The notes below the pieces were generated by a model. The model had not been told where the DNA came from and ran no database searches. It saw only the letters and a list, made by a program, of their open reading frames with translations. Of a stretch of DNA of 64,000 nucleotides, positions 8,305 through 16,687 are shown in pieces; positions within the stretch are counted from its first letter, which is position 1; every line of letters starts with the position of its first letter. The DNA comes from Streptomyces glaucescens (GTDB taxonomy: Bacteria; Actinomycetota; Actinomycetes; Streptomycetales; Streptomycetaceae): assembly GCF_000761215.1 (NCBI RefSeq), contig NZ_CP009438.1, positions 5,808,501-5,872,500 on the forward strand. Direction: 5' to 3'. A program made the position numbers and the translations under genes.

Positions 8305-8318
8305 TGGGAGCGCTCCCA
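8305..8318. promoter_or_regulatory. CebR-type operator
   Basis: A perfect 14-base palindrome, TGGGAGCGCTCCCA, 63 bases upstream of the mannanase start. This is the known binding sequence of the LacI-family repressor CebR, released by cellobiose or cellotriose, upstream of cellulase genes in Streptomyces. Confidence 0.85.
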
Positions 8319-8408
8319 TAGAAGCCATTGCGTCAAGAGCACGTCAAGAGGCGGGACGGGGGGCAGCGGTCCGGCGGCCCCGCCCGGGTGCCGTTCTCGG
8401 AGCGGCGG

Positions 8409-10355
8409 TCAGGCCATCGTGGGCAGGGCCAGGGAGCGGGAGCCCAGTGCGGACCGCGGTGCCGGATCGGGGGCGGGCCGGTAGTGGTCCACGTAGTCGG
8501 GACCCGCGATGGGCACCCGGGACAGGAACTCCTCGGGCAGGTCGAAGGCGTCGACCAGGGTCATCAGATGAGGGGCCAGATCCGCGACCACCCCGCCCTC
8601 GGTGGCAGGCAGCGACGTCACCTGCTCCGGCGTCATCAGACCCGCTGCCAGCAGGTCGCCGGTGTGCGGGCGCAGCTGGTCCAGCAGGAAGAGACGGGCG
8701 ACGTTCTCCAGCAGGAACCTGGCACGCGCGGTGCGGGCCTCGCGGACGGCGGCCAGCAGGGCGTCGGCCGCCTGGACCCGGGCGTGCGCGGAGACCATCT
8801 CCAGGGCGGCCTCCGCCGTCGCGTTCCACCGGCCGACCGGATCCCCGGCGGGGCCGCCGCGCAGATCCTCCCGGGCGCGGGTCTGCCAGATCCGCTCCAC
8901 CGAGGCGAGCAGATCGCGCAGGAAACCCAGGTCGCCGAGATCCCGGCCCTCGGGCCGCACCGGCCGGCCGGGGCCCGACTCGTGCCCGAAGACCATCTCG
9001 GAGGCCGCCTTCACCCAGATCACCAGGTTGTCGCCCTCGGCCGTGATGCCGCCCTCGATGCTGAGCTGGAGGTCGGTCAGGCCGTTCTGCGGGAAGAGGC
9101 CCTGCGCCCCGCAGCGCTCCCGGCACTCGACGGTGATGTCCCTGGCCTGCCAGGTGATCCAGCCCTTGGCGACGGCGATCAGCCGCTCGACCTCTTCGCG
9201 CTGCTCACGGTCGGTCTCGTCGTGGGCCGTCCAGCGGTCGACCACCGCGCGGTGCAGAAACGTCATGGCATACGCGGTGGACAGGGAGCGCAGCAGCCGG
9301 GCGTGGTGGCTGCGGTGCGCGGTCAGCGGCACGCGCTGGCCGGCCTTGGCACCGCCGATGTGCCGGTGGTGCGAGTAGCGCACGGCGATGGCGAGGGCGG
9401 CGCGCGCCATGCCGAGCGTGCCGGCGCTCATGCACAGCTTGCCCACCGTGACACGGCCGACGGACCGCAGGAACCGCTTGCGTCGGTTGCCCAGTGAACT
9501 GGTGAGCCTGCCGCTTCCGTCCAGCCGGCCGTGGGCCGCCTCCAGCATGGCCTCGCGCGGGAGCCGGACGTGGTCGAAGGAGGTCAGGCAGTGGTCGACC
9601 GGCGGCCCGGTGCGGTCGGGCAGCCGCTGGACCCGGACGCCCGGCAGGTGACCGTTCTCGTCGCTCAGCGGGGTGAGGAAGAGGAAGATGCCGTGGTCCT
9701 CGTCGTCGACCAGCAGCCGGGCGGCGACCACCGCGGTCTTGGGGCCCCCGGTGAGGCTGGTGTTCGGCATGAACTTCTGCGCCCCGGCGGTCGGCGTGTG
9801 CAGCACGAACCCGCCGGTCCCGCGGTCGTAGCGGGCGACCGTGCGCAGGTTGGCCACGTCGTTGCCGTGCTCCAGCTCGGTGCACAGGAAGACACCGGTG
9901 CGGCGCATGGCCGTGTACGGCGACAGATCGCGGCAGTAGCCGTCGTGGTCGAGCAGGCTGCCGAGGAAGAGGTTGTAGTGGATGCTCGCCAGGGTGCACA
10001 GGCCGCCGTCGACGAAACCGGTCCACTCGTGCAGCGCGGCGAGCCGGCGCGCGTCGTAGGCCAGCGCCTCGGCGGAGGGGATGGCGCGGTTGATCAGCCG
10101 GAGCCGCTGGTAGGAGAGTTCGGCGCGGTCCCGGGGAGCGAGCCCCGGACGGTGGGCGAAGTCCTCGCCCGCGACCAGCGCGCGCCACCGGCCGTGCACG
10201 CGGGCCCGTTCGTCGCCGTCGAAGAGCAGATGGGTGAGTTCGTCCACGGCGCTGCTGTCCACGGGCGCAATGGTACGGAGTCGGCCAACCGGTCCGCCCA
10301 CCCGGTCGGCCTCTCCGGCGGCGCCGCCGGGCGGTGCTTCGGCCCGCTGAAACAT
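8409..10355 (-). CDS. aco: Acyl-CoA oxidase, Aco-like (butenolide/avenolide biosynthesis)
   Basis: A 648-residue FAD acyl-CoA oxidase. It has the acyl-CoA oxidase N-terminal region (LASIHYNLFLGSLLDHDG), FLCTELEHGNDVANLRTVARYD and a GGxGxF-like CGAQGLFPQNGL block, with a long C-terminal helical part. ATG 10355 follows GGGGGACAG; the frame extends 20 codons further but without a better site. In S. avermitilis aco (SAV_3706) makes the alpha,beta-unsaturated acyl precursor of avenolide. Here the gene order aco, receptor, P450, receptor is the same as that locus, which supports the assignment beyond family level. Two ARE-like elements lie in the shared promoter. Product structure is inferred. Confidence 0.82.
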   Translation of the reverse strand: MFQRAEAPPGGAAGEADRVGGPVGRLRTIAPVDSSAVDELTHLLFDGDERARVHGRWRALVAGEDFAHRPGLAPRDRAELSYQRLRLINRAIPSAEALAYDARRLAALHEWTGFVDGGLCTLASIHYNLFLGSLLDHDGYCRDLSPYTAMRRTGVFLCTELEHGNDVANLRTVARYDRGTGGFVLHTPTAGAQKFMPNTSLTGGPKTAVVAARLLVDDEDHGIFLFLTPLSDENGHLPGVRVQRLPDRTGPPVDHCLTSFDHVRLPREAMLEAAHGRLDGSGRLTSSLGNRRKRFLRSVGRVTVGKLCMSAGTLGMARAALAIAVRYSHHRHIGGAKAGQRVPLTAHRSHHARLLRSLSTAYAMTFLHRAVVDRWTAHDETDREQREEVERLIAVAKGWITWQARDITVECRERCGAQGLFPQNGLTDLQLSIEGGITAEGDNLVIWVKAASEMVFGHESGPGRPVRPEGRDLGDLGFLRDLLASVERIWQTRAREDLRGGPAGDPVGRWNATAEAALEMVSAHARVQAADALLAAVREARTARARFLLENVARLFLLDQLRPHTGDLLAAGLMTPEQVTSLPATEGGVVADLAPHLMTLVDAFDLPEEFLSRVPIAGPDYVDHYRPAPDPAPRSALGSRSLALPTMA

Positions 10356-10416
10356 CGACTGTCCCCCAGTGAGTGCCGAGCCGGAAGGCGGGAGTTGGGC
10401 AACGGTTCCGGACAAA

Positions 10417-10440
10417 AGCTACGGACCAATCGGTTTGTTA
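10417..10440. promoter_or_regulatory. Putative ARE, distal copy in aco/receptor promoter
   Basis: The arm CGGTTTGTT (10431-10439) is the classic half site of butanolide receptors; the opposing arm (ACGG at 10421-10424) is degenerate. It lies 14 bases upstream of a better element, giving a tandem. Confidence 0.5.
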
Positions 10441-10453
10441 TCAAGCCCTTGCG

Positions 10454-10471
10454 AAACCGGCTGGGTGGTTT
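10454..10471. promoter_or_regulatory. Putative ARE, proximal copy in aco/receptor promoter
   Basis: AAACCG, six bases, TGGTTT: 5 of 6 positions pair, with the same 6-6-6 spacing as the perfect element at 13349-13366. It is 99 bases from the aco start and 153 from the receptor start, so it could control both. Confidence 0.6.
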
Positions 10472-10623
10472 TATTGTTCGGGCGGACGTGTGAATTGAAC
10501 CGGTTTCACGCGCCCGGTCTTGTACGACGGGTGGTGCGACTCGGCGCCAACTCATCACTCCACGCGGCAACAGGAACACAAACCTCTCAGTCTCTTCCGG
10601 TCGAGAGGTGACGGAGGGGTGCA

Positions 10624-11313
10624 GTGGCACAGCAGGAGCGGGCCATCCGCACGCGCCAGAAGATCGTCAAGGCGGCGGCGGAACTGTTCGACGAGGTCGG
10701 CTACGAGGCTGCGACCATCTCCGAGGTCCTGAAAAAGTGCGGCGTGACCAAGGGCGCGTTGTACTTCCACTTCTCCTCCAAGGAGGAGCTCGCCCAGGAG
10801 GTGCTGGCCGCACAGGTCTCCGCCCTTCCCCCCGTCCCGCCGACGGAGCTGTACCTCCAGCAGACCCTGGACGAGGCGCTGCTCCTCGCCCACCTGCTGT
10901 GTCTCGGCGACCCGATGGTGCGCGGCAGCATCCGGCTCACCGTGGACCAGGGCTCCCCGCAGGACGGGCTGGACCGCCGGGTGCCCATGCAGGGCTGGAT
11001 CGACCACAACACGGACGTCCTGGCCCGGGCCAAGCGGGCCGGCGAGCTGCTGCCGCACGTCGATGTGCCGTCCACGGCCATACTCTTCACCAGCAGCTTC
11101 ACCGGAGTGCAGGTGCTCTCCAAGATCATGACCGGGCACGCGGACATGGTCGAGCGGGTCACCGACCTGATGCGCAACCTCATCACCGCGATCGCGGTCC
11201 CGGGCGTCCTGGTCCGGCTGGACTTCGCCCCCGACCGGGCGGAGCGGGTCTACAAGGAAGCCGTCCGGCTCCGCGACGAACGGACGGCGGAGGAAGCGCC
11301 GGTCACGGCGTGA
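10624..11313 (+). CDS. TetR-family butenolide receptor (AvaR1-like)
   Basis: A 229-residue receptor of the ScbR/AvaR class. Helix-turn-helix: RTRQKIVKAAAELFDEVGYEAATISEVLKKCGVTKGALYFHFSSKEELAQEV. The ligand domain has RGSIRLTVDQGSP and FTGVQVLSKIM, strongly conserved in true receptors, including a Trp (MQGWIDHN) in the region that contacts the signal in CprB/ScbR structures. GTG 10624 follows GGAGGGG with ideal spacing. It is divergent from aco and upstream of the P450 gene, exactly where avaR1 lies in S. avermitilis. It likely represses aco and itself until avenolide-type butenolide accumulates. Confidence 0.9.
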   Translation: MAQQERAIRTRQKIVKAAAELFDEVGYEAATISEVLKKCGVTKGALYFHFSSKEELAQEVLAAQVSALPPVPPTELYLQQTLDEALLLAHLLCLGDPMVRGSIRLTVDQGSPQDGLDRRVPMQGWIDHNTDVLARAKRAGELLPHVDVPSTAILFTSSFTGVQVLSKIMTGHADMVERVTDLMRNLITAIAVPGVLVRLDFAPDRAERVYKEAVRLRDERTAEEAPVTA

Positions 11314-12108
11314 GGCCACGCGGACCGCAGGGGTAGGCGTGGTCCGGGTGAACGAGGACCTCTCGCCGTCCCGGGGACCCGAAGTCCGGGCGCGGAACGG
11401 CCTCCGCTCCCCGGCGAGAACGGCTGCGAGCTGAGCTGGCCTGGCTTGGGCCGAGCTGGCCTGGGCTGAGGTGGCCTGACCTGGCGCCTGAGGTGGCCCG
11501 ACCCCGACCGGAGGGCACCGCGCACCGGCCGTCGCGCCCCCGACGGTGCCGCGTCATCCAGCACGGCGGCGCCCCGAGGGCACGGCGAAGGGGCCGGGGC
11601 CGACGGCGGTGCGGGGCTGCGGTGTTGGCGGCGGCGCCCGGCGGCACGCGGTCGAGGGGTCGGCCGTGGGCCGTGGGCCGTGTGCTGTGGGCCGTCGCGG
11701 AGGTCGGCGGTTGGCAAGCTGCCGCCTGCTGGCTGCCGTTCGCCGTCCGCGAGCGCCCAGTCGCCGCCCGTCGCTTGCCGTTCGCCGTCTGCGGGCGCCC
11801 GGTTGCGCCGTCCGCCGTCCGTCATCTGCCGTTCGCCGTCTGCGGTTACCGTTCGTCCCGGCCGCCGGGGAACGCGAGGCTCGCCCGACGGGCATGACTG
11901 CCTGCCGCCGGTCGTGTATCACTACACACACCGGACGCACGACTTCGCGCCGGTGTGACGCCGGCGCGCGCCGGCCCTCCGAGCACGGCGGGGCCGGTGA
12001 CGGGCCCGTCGTCATGGGAGAAGCAGCAGCCGCCGCTCGTCGATCTCCTCGGTGGTGGGTGCGCAGGGCTGGGGGCGAACGCGAGACGACCGAACGGAGC
12101 GCAGGAGA
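11314..12108. other. Non-coding 0.8-kb stretch with short repeats upstream of the P450 gene
   Basis: I see no convincing gene. Three repeat families are present: GAGCTGGCCTGG-like units (about 11433-11503), GGCCGTG units (about 11660-11695), and TGCCGTTCGCCGTC(T/C)GCG at 11734, 11776 and 11827. Near the P450 gene there is an inverted repeat GTGTA-TCAC-TACAC (11914-11927). Open frames here are very rich in Arg, Pro and Ala and look like shadows of GC-rich DNA. The last 150 bases probably hold the P450 promoter. Confidence 0.6.
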
Positions 12109-13335
12109 ATGAACCTCACCTCTGGTGTCCACACACTGGACGTGACCGGGCGGGACCTCGCCGCCGAGGCCGCGATGCTGCGGGCGCGGGGCCCCGCCGT
12201 ACAGGTCGAACTGCCCGGCGGAGTCCGCGCCTGGGCCGTCGTCCGGCAGAGCCAGGTGGAACGATTGCTGCTGGACCCGCGCGTCTCCAAGGACGCGCGG
12301 CGCCACTGGCCCGCCTTCGTCGAAGGGCGGATCACACCGGACTGGCCGCTCTTCCCGTGGGTCGCCAACGAGAACATGCTCTTCGCGTACGGCGAGGAGC
12401 ACGCGCGCCTGCGCCGGCTGGTCGCGGGGGCCTTCACCGCCCGCCGCACGGCCGCGCTGCAGCCGAGGATAGAGGAGATCACCGTCGCGCTGCTCGACGC
12501 GATGGAGGCCGCTTCCGAGGACGGCCGGGCCGAACTCCGGTCGGCCTTCGCCGAGTCGCTGCCGCTCCAGGTCGTCTGCGAGCTGTTCGGCGTCCCCGAG
12601 GGGGAGGCCAGGGCCGAGCTGTGTGCCGCTCTGCGCGTCGTGTTCTCGTCCAGCGTCACCGCGGAGACCATGGAGACCGCCCGGGCCACCGCCTTCCGGC
12701 TGCTGGCCGAGCTGGTGGCGGCCAAGCGCGCGGCGCCCGGGGACGACCTGACCTCCTCGCTCATCGCCGCCCGGGACGACGGTGACCGGCTCAGCGAGAA
12801 CGAACTGCTCGGCACGCTCTTCCTGATGATCGCCGCCGGCCAGGACACCACCTCGACGCTCATCGTGAACGGCGTGGGGTCGCTGCTGGCCGACCCGGAG
12901 CAACTGGCGCACGTACGGGCCGGCCGGGCCGGCTGGGAGGACGTGGTCGACGAGACGCTGCGGGTGCACAGCCCGGCCGCCTACTCACCGATGCGGTTCG
13001 CCGTGGAGGACATCGACCTGGACGGCGTGCTGATCCGCCGGGGCGACCCGATCCTGGTGAACTTCGCGGCGGGCGGCCGCGATCCGGAGCGGTACGGTGA
13101 CGACGCCGACCGTTTCGACCTGCTGCGCACCGACCGCGACGTCCTGGGCTTCGGGCACGGCGTGCACCGCTGCCTGGGGGCGCCGTTGGCGGTCCTGGAG
13201 GCCACCATCGCCTTCCGCGCCCTGTTCGCGCGCTTCCCGGACCTGGCTCTCGGCTGCCCGGTGGAGGAACTGCGCCCGCTGCCGACGTTCCTGCTCAACG
13301 GTTTCGGCGCCCTGCCCGTCGTGCTGCGGCGCTGA
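12109..13335 (+). CDS. Cytochrome P450 (Cyp17-like, butenolide biosynthesis)
   Basis: A 408-residue soluble bacterial P450. I-helix AGQDT at 243-247, ExxR as E282-x-x-R285, haem loop FGHGVHRCLG with ligand Cys355. AGGAGA abuts ATG 12109, and ACGGAGC lies slightly further up. In S. avermitilis cyp17 (SAV_3704) hydroxylates the avenolide side chain, and it lies between avaR1 and avaR2 as this gene lies between two receptor genes. Redox partners are not encoded nearby. Assignment to avenolide-type synthesis rests on synteny; the P450 call itself is certain. Confidence 0.88.
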   Translation: MNLTSGVHTLDVTGRDLAAEAAMLRARGPAVQVELPGGVRAWAVVRQSQVERLLLDPRVSKDARRHWPAFVEGRITPDWPLFPWVANENMLFAYGEEHARLRRLVAGAFTARRTAALQPRIEEITVALLDAMEAASEDGRAELRSAFAESLPLQVVCELFGVPEGEARAELCAALRVVFSSSVTAETMETARATAFRLLAELVAAKRAAPGDDLTSSLIAARDDGDRLSENELLGTLFLMIAAGQDTTSTLIVNGVGSLLADPEQLAHVRAGRAGWEDVVDETLRVHSPAAYSPMRFAVEDIDLDGVLIRRGDPILVNFAAGGRDPERYGDDADRFDLLRTDRDVLGFGHGVHRCLGAPLAVLEATIAFRALFARFPDLALGCPVEELRPLPTFLLNGFGALPVVLRR

Positions 13336-13348
13336 GACGGGAGGCCGG

Positions 13349-13366
13349 AAACCGCGAGGCCGGTTT
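13349..13366. promoter_or_regulatory. Perfect ARE palindrome upstream of second receptor
   Basis: AAACCG, spacer CGAGGC, CGGTTT, extended by TGTT on the right. It begins 14 bases after the P450 stop and lies 145 bases before the next receptor gene. Matches the classic receptor half site CGGTTTGTT. Confidence 0.75.
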
Positions 13367-13407
13367 GTTAAACTGACTGCCCATTACTGGGCGAGGACTG
13401 CATGCAC

Positions 13408-13421
13408 TGTACATACGTACA
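13408..13421. promoter_or_regulatory. Palindrome TGTACATACGTACA, possible second operator
   Basis: A near-perfect 14-base palindrome between the ARE and the receptor gene. It differs in sequence from the AREs, so another TetR-type regulator may bind here. Confidence 0.45.
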
Positions 13422-13510
13422 TCCGGCTCCACCCGGCTGAACCGACTGCCGGGTGGAGCGGAACCTCGTCTCCCGCGGCACTGACGTCCAGTGGAGCAAC
13501 GGAGTCCTCC

Positions 13511-14173
13511 ATGGCCAAGCAGGAACGCGCGATCCGGACGCGCAACGCGCTCATCACCGCCGCGGCCGAACTGTTCGACCAGGACGGGTACGAGGCGTCC
13601 TCCCTCGCGGTGATAAGCGCCAGGGCGGGAGTCAGCAGCGGAGCACTGCACTTCCACTTCGCCAACAAGGCCGCGCTGGTCGACGGAGTGGTCAACGCGG
13701 CGGGCGAACGCCTGCGGTCGATCACCCGGCACCGCGACGCGCTGTCCCTCCAGGTCCTCATCGACGCCAGCCACGACCTGGTGCGGGGGCTGGCCCAGGA
13801 CGTCGTGCTGCGCGCGGGTTTCGCGCTCAGCGCCCGCCCCGAACGCACCGCGGCGGCCCGCGACCTGCGCCGGGACTGGCAGACGTGGGTCGAGGCCACG
13901 GTCGAACGGGCGGCCCGCGAAGGGGCGTTGATGCCGGGTGTGGTGCCCTGCGACCTCGCCACGACCGTGGTGGCCGTGGCGGCCGGCCTGGAGGCCCTCG
14001 GCGGCGGGGACCCCCGCTGGCTGGACCGGTCGGCCCTGGCGCGCTTCTGGGCGCTCGTGCTGCCGTGCGTCGTCAGCCCGGCGGCGCGCGACCTGTTCGC
14101 CGGCCTGGGGCGTGCCGGGTGCGATCCGGTGCCGCGCGGTGTGCCGGTGGCGCCCCCGCGGATCGGTTCGTGA
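13511..14173 (+). CDS. TetR-family receptor homologue (AvaR2-like)
   Basis: A 220-residue ScbR-type regulator. Helix-turn-helix: RTRNALITAAAELFDQDGYEASSLAVISARAGVSSGALHFHFANKAALVDGV. The ligand domain is more divergent than that of the 10624 protein and lacks the SIRLTVDQG block, so it may be a pseudo-receptor, as AvaR2 is proposed to be. The ATG at 13511 has only a weak GGAG about 10 bases up. An ARE and a second palindrome precede it, so it is probably regulated by the receptor family itself. It marks the right end of the signalling island. Confidence 0.87.
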   Translation: MAKQERAIRTRNALITAAAELFDQDGYEASSLAVISARAGVSSGALHFHFANKAALVDGVVNAAGERLRSITRHRDALSLQVLIDASHDLVRGLAQDVVLRAGFALSARPERTAAARDLRRDWQTWVEATVERAAREGALMPGVVPCDLATTVVAVAAGLEALGGGDPRWLDRSALARFWALVLPCVVSPAARDLFAGLGRAGCDPVPRGVPVAPPRIGS

Positions 14174-14352
14174 ACCGTACCACTTCCGCTGTTTCCGGCG
14201 GGGCCGGGCAGTGGAGGACACCGCACCGGCGCGGGTGACCCGCATCGCGACCTGCGGCGTCGCACACCGTGTCGCTGTTGGGCCGAACGGGTGACTTGGC
14301 GTAAGAATTGGCTGGTGCAGGCGATGAGTGCGAGTCAGATCGGGGGGAGCCG

Positions 14353-14748
14353 GTGAACAGTCACGGTCACGACGTCACCGATGAACAATGGGAAGGGCTC
14401 GCCCAGGTCGTGCCGCTTCGGGGCCGCGACGCGTGGCCGTCCGCGGTCGGCCACCGCACGCTGCCCGAAGCGGAGACGGAGACCCGCCGGCGCTTCGTGG
14501 TGCTGCGGGTCAACGTGTTCGCGGACGCCCGTGAGGTCGCCGAGACCCTGATGGCGGGGATCCCCGTCCTCCTCGACCTCACCGGGGCGGAGGGGGAGGT
14601 CGCCAAGCGCGTCCTCGACTTCAGCACGGGGGTGGTCTTCGGTCTCGCCAGCGGGATGCACCGGGTCGACCGGAACGTCTTCCTCCTCACCCCGCCCGGC
14701 ACCGAGGTGCAGGGGCTGATGGAGGGCGCGGGGCTGCCCGGCGTCTGA
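14353..14748 (+). CDS. SepF-like cell division protein
   Basis: A 131-residue protein with a SepF domain over the C-terminal 90 residues (RRFVVLRVNVFADAREVAETLMAGIPVLLDLTGAEGEVAKRVLDFSTGVVFGLASGMHRVDRNVFLLTPPGTEV). SepF polymerises on the membrane and anchors FtsZ. The N-terminus is short and lacks the amphipathic membrane helix of the main SepF, so this resembles one of the extra SepF paralogues of Streptomyces (I recall SCO5967). GTG 14353 follows GGGGGGAG at good spacing. It stands alone rather than in the division cluster. Confidence 0.85.
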   Translation: MNSHGHDVTDEQWEGLAQVVPLRGRDAWPSAVGHRTLPEAETETRRRFVVLRVNVFADAREVAETLMAGIPVLLDLTGAEGEVAKRVLDFSTGVVFGLASGMHRVDRNVFLLTPPGTEVQGLMEGAGLPGV

Positions 14749-14834
14749 GCGGGGAGGCACGTCCGGTCGCCCGATCGTAGGAAGGGCCGCCAAGCGGAAC
14801 GGTTCGCCCCGCGGCCGGGTCCTACGGTCCGCAT

Positions 14835-16325
14835 ATGGCTGCGTCCTTTGCATCGTCCCCGGATTCCGAGCGGTCCGCTTCCCTCTCCGCGCCCTCCGGG
14901 GCGCCCGGCCCGGCCGGCCCGCCCCCGGCACCGGGTCCGTCCACGACGGGTGCGCCCGGCGGCGCCGGTACGTACGGGGCTTCCGGCTCGCCGGCACTCC
15001 CCGACTCCTCCGGCCCCCCTGGCCCGTTCGTCCCCTCCGTCGCGTCCGGCCGGGCCGTCCCCTCCCCGTCCTCCGTCCCGGCCGGGGAAGCCGACGCGCC
15101 GGGCGCGCCGGTGCGGGTGCCGGTGTCCGCGCGGCCGCCCGGGTCGGTGTCCGCCGGGCAGCCGGCAGCGGGGGCGGCGGCCGGGGACACGCCCGGCGGG
15201 AGCGCACGGCGTTCGCTGCGCCCGCACCTCACCGAGCTGCGGCTGTCCGCCTTCGCCGGGCACCGGCGGGCCGGTTTCCCGCTGGGGCCCGTGACCCTGC
15301 TCGCCGGGCCCAGCGGAGCGGGGAAGACCAGTGCCCTGCGGGCGTACGAGGCGCTCGCCCGGCTCGGCGGGGGCGCGCCGCTGGACGAGGTGTTCCAGGA
15401 TCCCGGGGCGTGTGTGCCCGAGCGGGCGCGGCCCGACGCGCAGCAGCGGCGCGGATTCCGGATCGGCTGTACGGCCGACGGGCCGGAGGGGCCGGTCCTG
15501 CTGGACGTCGCCGTCCAGGCCGAGCCGGAGCTGCGGATCGTGGGGGAGCGGCTCACCGCGCGGGGAGTGGTGCTGCTGGAGACGGCGCTGCGCGACCCGG
15601 CCCGGCGCGCGGTGCAGGCCGCCTGGCACACGGCCGGCTCGGCCCCGGTCACGCGTGCCCCGCTGCCCGACGACCGGCTCGGCACCGCGCTGCTGCCGCT
15701 GCGGGTGGCCGGGAAGACCGACGGGCAGCGCCGGGTGCTCGCCGCCGCCGAGCAGATGGTGGTCGCCCTGCGGTCGGTCTTCACCTGCGATCCGCTGCCC
15801 GAGCGGATGCGGGCCCCGGTGCAGCACGGCCCGGGGCGGCTGTTCGGCACCTGCCACAACCTGGCCGATGTGCTGTGGCGCACCCGCGCGGAGTGCGGCC
15901 GGCGGCACGCGCAGTTCGTCGAGGCGGTCGCCGCCGGGTGCGCCGGGCCGGTGGCGGACGTGCTGGCCGAACCGGCCGGCCCCGGCACCCTGCGTGCCCT
16001 GCTCGACCGGGGCGACGGCTTCCGCACCGACTTCGCGCGGCTCGGCGACGGCGAACTGCGGTACGCCGCCCTGGCGCTGGTGCTGCTCACCGGGCCCGGT
16101 GTCCTGGAGGTCGACCCGCCGGGGGAGGTGCCCGCCGCGCTCCAGGCGCTGACCGTGCTCACCGACGGCTTCGACCGGCAGGTGGACGTGGGGCAGCGAC
16201 GGGCACTGCTGCGGCTGGCGGAGCGGTCCGCGCGGGACGGGCACATCCGCTTCCTGGGGGCGGTGAGCGACGCTTCCTGGGCGGCCGGGGAGCCCGCGGT
16301 GACGGTGGTACACCTGAAGCCGTGA
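14835..16325 (+). CDS. AAA/ABC-type ATPase with low-complexity N-terminus
   Basis: A 496-residue protein. The first 125 residues are Ala/Gly/Pro/Ser-rich and probably disordered. A RecF/SMC-like ATPase follows: HLTELRLSAFAGHRRAGFPLGPVTLLAGPSGAGKTS (Walker A GPSGAGKT near residue 155), with the late motif RLGDGELRYAALALVLL in the place of the ABC signature. Predicted as a soluble ATPase of the OLD/RecF-like class acting on nucleic acid or proteins; substrate unknown. The ATG at 14835 has a poor ribosome site and a start inside the low-complexity part is possible. Its stop overlaps the MazG-like gene (GTGA), so the two proteins are made together. Confidence 0.72.
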   Translation: MAASFASSPDSERSASLSAPSGAPGPAGPPPAPGPSTTGAPGGAGTYGASGSPALPDSSGPPGPFVPSVASGRAVPSPSSVPAGEADAPGAPVRVPVSARPPGSVSAGQPAAGAAAGDTPGGSARRSLRPHLTELRLSAFAGHRRAGFPLGPVTLLAGPSGAGKTSALRAYEALARLGGGAPLDEVFQDPGACVPERARPDAQQRRGFRIGCTADGPEGPVLLDVAVQAEPELRIVGERLTARGVVLLETALRDPARRAVQAAWHTAGSAPVTRAPLPDDRLGTALLPLRVAGKTDGQRRVLAAAEQMVVALRSVFTCDPLPERMRAPVQHGPGRLFGTCHNLADVLWRTRAECGRRHAQFVEAVAAGCAGPVADVLAEPAGPGTLRALLDRGDGFRTDFARLGDGELRYAALALVLLTGPGVLEVDPPGEVPAALQALTVLTDGFDRQVDVGQRRALLRLAERSARDGHIRFLGAVSDASWAAGEPAVTVVHLKP

Positions 16326-16687
16326 CGAGAGAGCACCAGCACCAAGAGCCCCGGGAAGACCGCGAGCCCCTCGACGTGGCCCGGCTGCAACGCCGGCTCG
16401 CCGAGTTCGCCGCGGCCCGTGACTGGCAGCCGTACCACACGCCCAAGAACCTGGTGGCGGCGCTGAGCGTCGAGGCGTCCGAACTCGTCGAGATCTTCCA
16501 GTGGCTGACCCCGGAGGAGTCGATGCGGGTGATGGCCGATCCGGACACCGCGCACCGGGTCAGGGACGAGGTCGCCGACGTGCTCGCCTATCTGCTCCAG
16601 CTGTGCGACGTGCTCGGCGTGGACCCGCTGGCCGCGCTGGACGCGAAGATCGACCGCAACGAACGGAGGTTCCCCGCACCGGAGTGA
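16322..16687 (+). CDS. MazG-like nucleotide pyrophosphohydrolase
   Basis: A 121-residue single MazG-type domain: LVAALSVEASELVEIFQWLTPEES carries the metal-binding ExxE, and RVRDEVADVLAYLLQLCDVLGVDP the second ExxD motif. Single-domain relatives hydrolyse dCTP or other NTPs to NMP and pyrophosphate. The GTG start overlaps the ATPase gene stop. Family is firm, exact nucleotide unknown. Confidence 0.88.
   Translation: MTREHQHQEPREDREPLDVARLQRRLAEFAAARDWQPYHTPKNLVAALSVEASELVEIFQWLTPEESMRVMADPDTAHRVRDEVADVLAYLLQLCDVLGVDPLAALDAKIDRNERRFPAPE

Noticed and set aside
4910..9046. Open frame of 1378 codons on the plus strand
   Set aside because: It runs through the LuxR gene in another frame and antisense to the mannanase and aco genes; the translation is Arg/Gly/Pro-rich with no domain.
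14308..14352. Longer N-terminus of the SepF-like protein from TTG 14308
   Set aside because: The GTG at 14353 has a strong GGGGGGAG site, while the TTG has none.
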